From positions 1 to 5,239 of the forward strand of contig JAOZRC010000428.1 in the NCBI GenBank assembly GCA_029940345.1: a stretch of 5,239 nt of DNA. The letters run 5' to 3'. The notes below the pieces were generated by a model, which saw nothing but the letters and a program-made list of their open reading frames with translations, searched no databases and was not told the DNA's origin. This document shows, one piece after another, positions 1-4,998 of this stretch (positions are counted from its first letter, which is position 1; the number at the start of each line of letters is the position of its first letter). The DNA comes from Desulfobacterales bacterium. Its GTDB lineage: Bacteria; Desulfobacterota; Desulfobacteria; Desulfobacterales; JAUCGF01. The translations under genes and the position numbers were made by a program.

Positions 1-1
1 T

Positions 2-526
2 GATGATTTCGGAGACCTGGCGCTGGAACTTGATGATGATGATGACGCCAGTGCGGACGATGACTTTGAAAACCTTGGTTTGGAGTTGGGAGATGAAGGC
101 GACGAAGAACCTGCTGAAACGGATGCAGATGATGATTTCGCCGACTTAGCACTGGAACTTGAAGATGACGCCGATTCAGCAGATGAGGAAGATGACTTTG
201 AAGACCTTGGCTTGGAATTGGAAGATGAAGAAAAACCTGCTGAAACGGAAGATGATAATCTTGAAAATTTCGCACTTGAACTGGAAGATGATGAAGCTGG
301 CGTCGAATCCGAATCGGAGGAAGCCGACGATGACTTTGGAGACCTTGAACTTGAGTTAGAAGATGAAAGCGACGAAAATTCGCTCGAAATGGAAGATGAA
401 GACGGTGCGGATGATTTGGCGTTAGAGACCGAATCGGAGGAAGCCGAAGATGATTTTGAAGAATTCGGACTGGAATTGGAAAGCGAAGATGACGAAGATA
501 ATTTTGGTGAGTTAGCACTGGATTTT
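2..526 (+). repeat. In-frame degenerate tandem repeats encoding DDFxDLxLEL units
   Basis: Core units of ten residues (eleven in the fifth) begin at nt 2, 59, 131, 191, 251, 329, 449 and 497, with a decayed copy (DDLALE) near 410. Spacing is mostly 57-78 nt. Units alternate between LALEL and LGLEL in the first four, and the pair 2-130 matches 131-250 as a larger repeat including a shared PAET tail. A 19-nt block (CCGAATCGGAGGAAGCCGA) occurs exactly at 309-327 and 429-447, 120 nt apart, confirming a higher-order period near 40 codons. A run of four GAT codons lies at 32-43. All spacings stay in frame, as expected from recombination or slippage under coding selection. Confidence 0.85.
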
Positions 527-1396
527 GATGACAAAGATGATAATGGAACGGATTTTGAAGAAACCGTGGGTTTGGATGCCTTTGAGATGGAAGATCAAGG
601 CAATGAGGATGACCAAAATTTCTCTCAAATAGATGAAACCATTGATAAACCGTTTACATCCGAATTAGAAGAATTATCAGACAAGGAAGAACCCGCACTG
701 GAGTTCGAATACGAACCTGATGAACCGGAAACAACGTCTCAACCGGATCCGCAGGTAAGCGAAAAAATAGCCGAAGCGGAAACAGAAGCGGAAACGATTC
801 CAGAAAACGAAATTGAAGAAGACCCCATGATTGCCGATATTAAATCAAAACTTGTCTGGCAAAAAAAAATTCTTTCCCCTATTCTTCTTCTGCTCATCCT
901 TATTTTCGGAGGTTTTGCTTATTTTTTCTATACTGATCAACAGATTCCTTTTATCGGCGGCTTTTTCGGTTCTGGTGATACCACTGACGAAAATGATCTT
1001 GGCAACCAGAGAGCGTCAACAGTCGAAGACAAAGGATATTATGTTACTCGGTCTGATGGCGCCCTGCTTTTTGTCATCGAGGGAAAGGTTAGAAATGATT
1101 ATGCACAGCCGCGTAGTTATTTCAAAGTGAAAGGCAAGCTCTATGCTAAAAATAAAGCAGTTTTGCAAGAACAGAAAGTGTCTGCCGGTAATATTTTAAC
1201 GAAATCGGAACTTGAGTCTCTTAGCATGGAAGAGATTACAAGCCAATTAAACAATGTCAAAGGAAGCGATAAACAGAATACCAATATCAAAACTAGCCAA
1301 AAAGTACCTTTTATGATCGTTTTTTCCAAGCTTGACAACCCGGATGCATTGGAAGAATACAGTATTGAAGTAGCCAGTTCGATGCCCGGTAACTAA
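2..1396 (+). CDS. Acidic-repeat, single-pass membrane protein with DUF3426-like C-terminal domain (5' end outside window)
   Basis: The frame is open from the first bases, so this is a 3' fragment: 464 residues are visible and the true start lies upstream. About the first 175 residues are Asp/Glu-rich degenerate repeats around a DDFxDLxLEL core. A less regular acidic linker follows to about residue 280. One membrane segment follows at residues 290-310 (ILSPILLLLILIFGGFAYFF), preceded by WQKK, which predicts an N-in, C-out topology. The remaining ~150 residues form a soluble domain containing VIEGKVRNDYAQPRSYFKVK and AGNILTKSEL. This resembles the DUF3426 region of deltaproteobacterial proteins that often begin with an MJ0042-type zinc ribbon; such an N-terminus cannot be seen here. 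No cysteine occurs in the visible part. Molecular function is unknown. The acidic cytoplasmic part may be disordered and bind cations or basic partners, which is inference. The next feature downstream is an independent tRNA unit, so this gene probably ends its transcript. Confidence 0.8.
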   Translation, partial: DDFGDLALELDDDDDASADDDFENLGLELGDEGDEEPAETDADDDFADLALELEDDADSADEEDDFEDLGLELEDEEKPAETEDDNLENFALELEDDEAGVESESEEADDDFGDLELELEDESDENSLEMEDEDGADDLALETESEEAEDDFEEFGLELESEDDEDNFGELALDFDDKDDNGTDFEETVGLDAFEMEDQGNEDDQNFSQIDETIDKPFTSELEELSDKEEPALEFEYEPDEPETTSQPDPQVSEKIAEAETEAETIPENEIEEDPMIADIKSKLVWQKKILSPILLLLILIFGGFAYFFYTDQQIPFIGGFFGSGDTTDENDLGNQRASTVEDKGYYVTRSDGALLFVIEGKVRNDYAQPRSYFKVKGKLYAKNKAVLQEQKVSAGNILTKSELESLSMEEITSQLNNVKGSDKQNTNIKTSQKVPFMIVFSKLDNPDALEEYSIEVASSMPGN

Positions 1397-1419
1397 AAAT
1401 GAAAAAGATATTTTTCAAC

Positions 1420-1448
1420 TTGACTCCGTAAACATGAACTGTTAAAAA
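1420..1448 (+). promoter_or_regulatory. Putative sigma70-type promoter of the tRNA-Met gene
   Basis: A -35-like TTGACT (1420-1425) is followed after 17 nt by TAAAAA (1443-1448), a 4/6 match to the -10 consensus. Transcription would start near 1455, about 20 nt before the tRNA, leaving a short 5' leader. TAAGAT at 1458 is an alternative -10 but lacks a good -35. A GTAAAC/GTTTAC inverted repeat (1428-1433, 1449-1454) overlaps the proposed -10 region and may be chance. Confidence 0.4.
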
Positions 1449-1474
1449 GTTTACTTTTAAGATATAGCTGTTAT

Positions 1475-1551
1475 GGCGATGTAGCTCAGATGGTCAGAGC
1501 ATGCGGCTCATATCCGCAGTGTCCGGGGTTCAATTCCCTGCATCGCCACCA
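1475..1551 (+). tRNA. tRNA-Met (anticodon CAT), elongator type, CCA encoded
   Basis: The cloverleaf folds completely. Acceptor GGCGATG (1475-1481) pairs with CATCGCC (1541-1547). The D stem is GCTC/GAGC. Anticodon stem TGCGG/CCGCA carries the loop CTCATAT, giving anticodon CAT. The variable loop is GTGTC. T stem CGGGG/CCCTG encloses TTCAATT. Discriminator A is at 1548 and the CCA tail is encoded at 1549-1551. The G1-C72 pair and the absence of three consecutive G-C pairs in the anticodon stem argue against an initiator tRNA. A lysidine-modified tRNA-Ile(CAU) has the same anticodon and is not strictly excluded. The TGCGG stem and GTGTC variable loop resemble bacterial elongator Met more. Confidence 0.93.
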
Positions 1552-1561
1552 ATTTAAATAA

Positions 1562-1590
1562 GTCTCTCTGGATAATCAGAGAGGCTTTTT
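1562..1590 (+). terminator. Rho-independent terminator of tRNA-Met
   Basis: A 9-bp stem, GTCTCTCTG (1562-1570) with CAGAGAGGC (1577-1585), has one G-T pair and the loop GATAAT. It is followed directly by TTTTT (1586-1590). It lies 10 nt after the tRNA CCA end and only 17 nt before the next start codon. Confidence 0.9.
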
Positions 1591-1607
1591 AGTTTAGATC
1601 ATATCTA

Positions 1608-1976
1608 ATGCTTACCGGCTTTGAAAAAATTGTTGAAGCGCGTATTCTGGCGGCCCAGAAAAAAGGGGAATTTGATAATTTGCCCGGTCATGGCGATCCC
1701 CTTAAACTTCAAGATGACAGCACTATTGCTGAAGACCTCCGTTTGGCCTACAAGATATTGAAAAATGCCGATTGCATCCCACCGGAAATTGAACTTCGAC
1801 ACGAAATAAAAAAAACGGAAGATTTACTGCAAAGTATGCCGACCGCTGCGGAAGAATATCGTCTGATTAATAAACTTAATTATCTGATTATGAAGCTGAA
1901 TTCAACGCGCCAAAAAAATATCGCTTTTGATTGGCCGCAGCAATACAGCACAAAACTGATGCGTCGTTGGGGATGA
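1608..1976 (+). CDS. DUF1992 (YhdN / DnaJ-homologue subfamily C member 28-like) protein
   Basis: This is a 122-residue soluble protein with the hallmarks of DUF1992: an N-terminal helix EKIVEARILAAQKKGEFDNL followed by the PGHGDPL turn (residues 26-32). The segment AEDLRLAYKILKNADCIPPE (residues 41-60) comes next, then a charged helical C-terminus. The length is that of bacterial stand-alone members. The biochemical role is not known; in some eukaryotes the domain is attached to a J-domain, which hints at chaperone-related work but is not evidence here. ATG 1608 is the only reasonable start: an in-frame TAG lies at 1590-1592 with no other start codon between. No clear Shine-Dalgarno sequence precedes it, and the tRNA-Met terminator ends 17 nt upstream, so its promoter is unclear. 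Its stop overlaps the start of the next gene (ATGA), implying co-translation. Confidence 0.9.
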   Translation: MLTGFEKIVEARILAAQKKGEFDNLPGHGDPLKLQDDSTIAEDLRLAYKILKNADCIPPEIELRHEIKKTEDLLQSMPTAAEEYRLINKLNYLIMKLNSTRQKNIAFDWPQQYSTKLMRRWG

Positions 1977-2461
1977 TTTCTAAAGATTATAAATCTAAAG
2001 ACGGCACTTTTAAAAGCGTGCTGTTGGCGTATGCAATTTTGGTGTTGCATCTGCTTTTGCTGGGAAGTGTCCTGTTTTTTATTATCTTTTTCCGCGGTGT
2101 GGTCAATTACATGTCCTGGATTCTTCTTGCCGGCAGTGCCTTGTTCCTGCTTTCCGCCTATATCCTGTACAGACGTATTAAAAGAAGTGGTCTGGCGCTT
2201 CACAAAATTGTCACTTCGCCGTTATTCAGAGGCCAATCTGTTGAGGTGAGCTTATTGGGTGGTATGGCGTCCTTTAAGATTGATCGTTCCGCAGCCGAAA
2301 CGCCGGCAATTGCTGCTCCTCCCAAGGTGTTGCAACTGAACGCCCCTGGAGACAACTGCATCCAGGAACTGACTTCGGTTGCTGAATTGTTCGAAAATGA
2401 CTTGATTACGTCTGAAGAATATAATAAAGCCAAAAAGGTTATTTTAAAGAAAATGGCCTGA
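1973..2461 (+). CDS. Two-pass membrane protein with C-terminal SHOCT-like domain
   Basis: This encodes 162 residues from ATG 1973. That start is preferred because it gives an ATGA overlap with the upstream stop and a normal short basic N-terminus. A TTG 42 nt upstream would only add residues read from inside the DUF1992 gene. Two hydrophobic helices span about residues 15-40 and 46-66, the second followed by RRIKR, so both ends probably face the cytoplasm. The middle part contains SVEVSLLGGMASFKID and then an Ala/Pro-rich linker. The last ~34 residues (IQELTSVAELFENDLITSEE and on to KKMA) match the SHOCT pattern of a short two-helix unit around LITxEEY, found at the C-termini of many membrane proteins and thought to mediate oligomerisation. 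No enzymatic motif is visible and the function is unknown. Translational coupling to DUF1992 suggests joint expression. The last few genes of this unit are followed by a 134-nt gap without an obvious terminator. Confidence 0.8.
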   Translation: MISKDYKSKDGTFKSVLLAYAILVLHLLLLGSVLFFIIFFRGVVNYMSWILLAGSALFLLSAYILYRRIKRSGLALHKIVTSPLFRGQSVEVSLLGGMASFKIDRSAAETPAIAAPPKVLQLNAPGDNCIQELTSVAELFENDLITSEEYNKAKKVILKKMA

Positions 2462-2495
2462 TCTGATCGGTTTCTCTCATAAAATCTAATGGGTG

Positions 2496-2570
2496 TCAAA
2501 CGATGCCTGAAATCAAAGCCGCCCTGCGTTCCCTCGCGGTGTAATAGAACTGGAAGCAATACACTTTCAT
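2496..2570 (-). other. GC-richer intergenic block with a 24-codon open frame; nature unknown
   Basis: The gap 2462-2595 contains no normal gene. On the minus strand, ATG 2570-2568 opens a 24-residue frame, MKVYCFQFYYTARERRAALI followed by SGIV, ending at TGA 2498-2496. The opposite strand also reads MPEIKAALRSLAV (2503-2544). The block CCGCCCTGCGTTCCCTCGCGG is clearly richer in GC than the AT-rich bases on either side. No ribosome site precedes the minus-strand ATG. I suspect a dispersed extragenic repeat or a stranded fragment rather than a translated gene, but one copy alone cannot show this. Confidence 0.3.
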
Positions 2571-2585
2571 AAAAACTTACAGGAT

Positions 2586-2590
2586 AGGAG
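2586..2590 (+). promoter_or_regulatory. Shine-Dalgarno sequence of ddl
   Basis: AGGAG lies five nt before ATG 2596, the clearest ribosome site in the window. It fixes the ddl start, since the next in-frame ATG (codon 4) would be too far away. Confidence 0.8.
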
Positions 2591-2595
2591 CAACT

Positions 2596-3537
2596 ATGCA
2601 AAAAATGACGCTTGCACTTATTTACGGCGGAGTTTCTTCTGAACGAGAGGTTTCGCTGAATTCGGGCCAACAGGTTTACGAGGCGCTTGACAAAGCCAAA
2701 TATGAGATCATTCATTATGATCCCAAAACAGATCTTCCGCGTTTGGTGGCTGATGCTGCCAATATTGACGCGGCGCTGATTATTCTTCATGGTCCTTATG
2801 GTGAAGACGGAACTGTACAAGGTCTGCTGGAACTGCTGAACATTCCCTATCAAGGCGCCGGTGTTCTCGGAAGTGCGTTGGCGATGAACAAATTGGCGTC
2901 AAAGCGGATGTATCAACAAACGGGTATTCCTATCCCGCCGTATCAGACTATCCGGTGTCGGGAGACGCCAGATGCAGACCATTGCATCCGCAAACTGGGA
3001 TTACCGCTGGTTGTTAAACCGGTTGAAGGCGGTTCCAGTGTGGGAATGTCAATTGTCAGGTCGGAAACTGAACTTGAAGATGCTGTGTCGAAAGCATTTG
3101 AATATGACGACGTTGTGTTAATTGAAACCTATATTGACGGTGTTGAAATAACCTGCGGCGTTATCGGCAATGATGATCCGGAAGCATTGCCCCTGATTGA
3201 GATTATTCCCAATGAAAAATATGAATTTTTTGATTATGAAGCCAAATACACCGCCGGAGCCACCCAGGAGATATGCCCGGCGCGAATTGATACCGATCTG
3301 ACCGCAATGGCTAAGGCTTATGGTATAAAAGCGCACCAGGCACTGTTTTGCCAGGGATACAGCCGAACCGATATGATTATCAAAGATCGGAATATCTACG
3401 TTATTGAAACCAACACCATTCCGGGTATGACCGCCACCAGTCTTTACCCGCAGTCCGCCGCTGAAGCGGGCATCCCTTTTGGTGAATTAATGGACAAGTT
3501 GATTCAACTGGGTATTGAGGCCAAAGCAAAACAATAA
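2596..3537 (+). CDS. ddl: D-alanine--D-alanine ligase
   Basis: Ddl joins two D-alanines using ATP, producing the dipeptide that MurF adds to the peptidoglycan precursor; it acts in the cytosol. The 313 residues match the usual length of about 300-320. Visible hallmarks in order: GGVSSEREVSLNSG (residues 11-24, with E16 in the place of E. coli DdlB Glu15); LHGPYGEDGTVQG (64-76); the ATP-grasp lysine and glycine-rich loop KPVEGGSSVGM (141-151); the omega-loop YEAKY (214-218); the metal and substrate residues of SRTDM (R257, D259) and ETNTIPGMTATS (E271, N273, S282). Tyr at the omega-loop position is typical of true D-Ala-D-Ala ligases rather than the D-lactate ligases of vancomycin resistance. 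The gene stands alone here and is not next to mur/fts genes. Its own promoter was not recognised with confidence in the AT-rich stretch just upstream. Confidence 0.97.
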   Translation: MQKMTLALIYGGVSSEREVSLNSGQQVYEALDKAKYEIIHYDPKTDLPRLVADAANIDAALIILHGPYGEDGTVQGLLELLNIPYQGAGVLGSALAMNKLASKRMYQQTGIPIPPYQTIRCRETPDADHCIRKLGLPLVVKPVEGGSSVGMSIVRSETELEDAVSKAFEYDDVVLIETYIDGVEITCGVIGNDDPEALPLIEIIPNEKYEFFDYEAKYTAGATQEICPARIDTDLTAMAKAYGIKAHQALFCQGYSRTDMIIKDRNIYVIETNTIPGMTATSLYPQSAAEAGIPFGELMDKLIQLGIEAKAKQ

Positions 3538-3556
3538 GCTGACACCCTGGTTACCT

Positions 3557-3585
3557 GTTTTATTTTCTCTCCTTTTGAATACAAT
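3557..3585 (+). promoter_or_regulatory. Possible promoter upstream of purE
   Basis: TACAAT (3580-3585) is a 5/6 match to the -10 consensus in the 80-nt ddl-purE gap. The matching -35 position (GTTTTA at 3557-3562, 17-nt spacer) is poor. A start near 3592 would give a leader of about 26 nt that still contains the AAGGAAAAAGG ribosome-binding region. Read-through from ddl is the alternative, since no terminator is visible after ddl. Confidence 0.3.
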
Positions 3586-3617
3586 GATAGCTTGAAGGAA
3601 AAAGGTTTATACTTATA

Positions 3618-4154
3618 ATGACCCCAAAAAATGCGATAACTACACCTGAAATAGGGATTGTGATGGGAAGTGACTCCGATCTGGGCGTGATGGAAGCGAC
3701 GATCCCTGTATTTAACAAGTTCGGCATAAATTTTGAAATGACGGTTGCGTCAGCACACCGCAGCCCGCAAAGAGCATCTGAATACGCCGCTTCAGCGCGG
3801 GCAAGAGGTTTGAAAATGATTATCGCCGGAGCCGGACACGCCGCCCATTTGGCCGGCGTTTTAGCCGCACACACCACCCTGCCGGTTATCGGCGTACCCA
3901 TTGATTCATCCTGCCTCCAGGGAATGGATGCACTTCTGGCCACAGTTCAAATGCCACCGGGCATCCCTGTTGCCACAATGGCCATCGGCAAATCCGGCGC
4001 ACGCAACGCCGCCATTTTGGCCGTTCAAATACTGGCCGTTGCAGATCCGGTGCTTGCTGAAAAATTAGCTGCCGATAAAATCGCAATGGCCGAACAGGTG
4101 GCGCAAAAGGCTGAAAAAGTCAATGCCCGTATACAAGCTCAACAAGTCGGGTAA
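3618..4154 (+). CDS. purE: N5-carboxyaminoimidazole ribonucleotide mutase (PurE, class I)
   Basis: PurE moves the carboxyl group of N5-CAIR to give CAIR in de novo purine synthesis; it is normally a cytosolic octamer. The 178 residues carry the family marks: MGSDSDLGVM (residues 16-25), SAHRSP (45-50, with the catalytic histidine H47), AGAGHAAHLAG (70-80), LPVIGVPIDSSCLQGMDALL (88-107), VQMPPGIPVATMAIG (110-124) and GARNAAILA (127-135). The extra C-terminal helix rich in Ala, Lys and Glu is common. Residue 74 is His where many class I enzymes have Gly or Met. A purK partner would be expected for class I but is not in the window. ATG 3618 is the only start after the in-frame TAG at 3588-3590. 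The purine-rich AAGGAAAAAGG sits about 12 nt upstream, which is longer than ideal. The last 32 nt overlap the next gene. Confidence 0.95.
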   Translation: MTPKNAITTPEIGIVMGSDSDLGVMEATIPVFNKFGINFEMTVASAHRSPQRASEYAASARARGLKMIIAGAGHAAHLAGVLAAHTTLPVIGVPIDSSCLQGMDALLATVQMPPGIPVATMAIGKSGARNAAILAVQILAVADPVLAEKLAADKIAMAEQVAQKAEKVNARIQAQQVG

Positions 4155-4782
4155 GTCTAAAACGGATTATCCAAAGCCCTCCGCGGATATGATTTGCCAA
4201 GCGGCTCAAATAATCCACAACGGTGGAGTGGTTGTTTATCCGACGCGATCGCTTTACGGTTTGGGCGCCGATATTTTCAATGCCAAAGCCGTTCGCAGAA
4301 TTTACGCCATTAAAAAGCGACCCGAACATAAACCGCTGTCCGTGCTAGTGAAAAACCGAAAGGTTTTGGAGACCTTGGTTAAAACAATTCCCACTGACGC
4401 CGACCTACTGATAGAGCGCTTTTGGCCAGGAAAAATGACCCTGGTTCTGGAAGCCAGTAACATCGTGCCGGATTACCTGACTGCCGGAACCGGCAAAGTC
4501 GGTGTGCGTTGTCCCGGCCACCCGGTGGCAACCGCTTTGGTAAAGGCAACGACCCATCCCATCACCGCAACCAGTGCCAACCTTTCCGGTTGCGCGGGTT
4601 GCGCCCATGTATCGCGGTTAGATGCATCTGTCAGTTCAGCAGCGGATCTGATTTTAGACGGCGGGATGCTTTGTGGCGGAGCGGGTTCAACCGTTGTAGA
4701 TGTCACCGCCGATTGCCCCGTCATTTTACGGGAAGGATCAATTACATCGAGAAAAATTTTAGCCGCATTACACAAACAGTAG
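4123..4782 (+). CDS. tsaC: L-threonylcarbamoyladenylate synthase, TsaC/YrdC/Sua5 family
   Basis: This family makes threonylcarbamoyl-AMP from threonine, bicarbonate and ATP; TsaB/D/E then transfer the group to A37 of ANN-decoding tRNAs. The 219 residues cover one YrdC domain only, with no Sua5 extension, so it is the TsaC type. Visible motifs: GGVVVYPTRSLYGLG (residues 34-48), AIKKRPEHKPLSVLV (62-76), RFWPGKMTLVL (99-109), GVRCPGHP (127-134) and ITATSANLSG (147-156). The usual PT[D/E]TxYGLG has Arg at residue 42. The start at ATG 4123 gives a 32-nt overlap with purE in another frame; ATG 4189 (codon 23) is the only other in-frame start and would remove the overlap while keeping the core domain. 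Neither has a clear ribosome site. Overlap suggests coupled expression with purE. The paralogous YciO-type proteins of unknown function share this fold, so the exact activity is likely rather than certain. Confidence 0.9.
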   Translation: MPVYKLNKSGKSKTDYPKPSADMICQAAQIIHNGGVVVYPTRSLYGLGADIFNAKAVRRIYAIKKRPEHKPLSVLVKNRKVLETLVKTIPTDADLLIERFWPGKMTLVLEASNIVPDYLTAGTGKVGVRCPGHPVATALVKATTHPITATSANLSGCAGCAHVSRLDASVSSAADLILDGGMLCGGAGSTVVDVTADCPVILREGSITSRKILAALHKQ

Positions 4783-4792
4783 CGTAATTTTA

Positions 4793-4822
4793 TTGACATT
4801 CGATCCGATTTCTGCTTATTGC
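4793..4822 (+). promoter_or_regulatory. Putative sigma70-type promoter of tRNA-Leu
   Basis: A perfect -35 TTGACA (4793-4798) is followed after 18 nt by TATTGC (4817-4822), a weak -10 matching only its first three bases. Transcription would begin near 4829, a few bases before the tRNA at 4836. It starts 10 nt after the tsaC stop, so read-through from tsaC is also possible. Confidence 0.45.
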
Positions 4823-4835
4823 TTCTTTAATGTTT

Positions 4836-4919
4836 GCCGGAGTGGTGAAATTGGTAGACGCAGAGGACTCAAAATCCTCCGGGGGCAACTCCGTGCCGGT
4901 TCGATTCCGGCCTCCGGTA
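4836..4919 (+). tRNA. tRNA-Leu (anticodon CAA), CCA not encoded
   Basis: This is a class II tRNA with a long variable arm. Acceptor GCCGGAG (4836-4842) pairs with CTCCGGT (4912-4918), the first pair being G1-U72. The D stem is GTG/CGC around AAATTGGTAGA. Anticodon stem GAGGA/TCCTC carries the loop CTCAAAA, giving anticodon CAA, which reads UUG. The variable arm CGGGG-GCAA-CTCCG folds into five pairs. T stem GCCGG/CCGGC encloses TTCGATT. Discriminator A is at 4919. The next bases are CTC rather than CCA, so the tail must be added by the CCA-adding enzyme. Confidence 0.95.
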
Positions 4920-4958
4920 CTCTTTAATACCTGTAATTACAGCATGTTAACGATTTAG

Positions 4959-4998
4959 AAAAGTCCGAATCAGTTGATCACTTTTTTCGGGCTTTTTT
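4959..4998 (+). terminator. Rho-independent terminator after tRNA-Leu, possibly bidirectional
   Basis: AAAAGTCCGAA (4959-4969) pairs with TTCGGGCTTTT (4986-4996) as 11 bp with one T-G pair and a 16-nt loop. T residues continue to 4998. On the other strand the same hairpin ends in TTTT, so it could also stop transcription arriving from the right. The minus-strand open frame described next ends inside its loop (TGA at 4980-4978). Confidence 0.85.

Noticed and set aside
1401..1416. GAAAAA-GATA-TTTTTC inverted repeat just after the acidic protein gene, as a terminator
   Set aside because: The stem is almost all A-T, has no GC core and lacks a proper T-tract after the stem, so it would be too weak. 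I could not name a terminator for this gene.
1475..1551. tRNA-Ile2 (CAU read as lysidine) or initiator tRNA-Met instead of elongator tRNA-Met
   Set aside because: The G1-C72 pair and anticodon stem exclude the initiator. The stem and variable loop look more like elongator Met, though Ile2 is not fully excluded by eye.
2200..2853. Long minus-strand open frame (217 codons) spanning the SHOCT gene end, the gap and the ddl start
   Set aside because: It overlaps two convincing + strand genes, shows no family motif, and its composition fits an antisense shadow.
2596..3537. Vancomycin-resistance type D-Ala-D-Lac ligase
   Set aside because: The YEAKY omega loop with Tyr is the D-Ala-D-Ala ligase form, and no vanH/vanX-like genes are nearby.
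3560..3943. Minus-strand open frame of 127 codons over purE
   Set aside because: It mirrors the strongly conserved purE reading frame and has no independent motif or ribosome site.
4473..4799. Minus-strand and second + strand open frames over tsaC
   Set aside because: They are shadows of the tsaC frame in GC-richer sequence; the YrdC motifs are in the 4123-4782 frame only.
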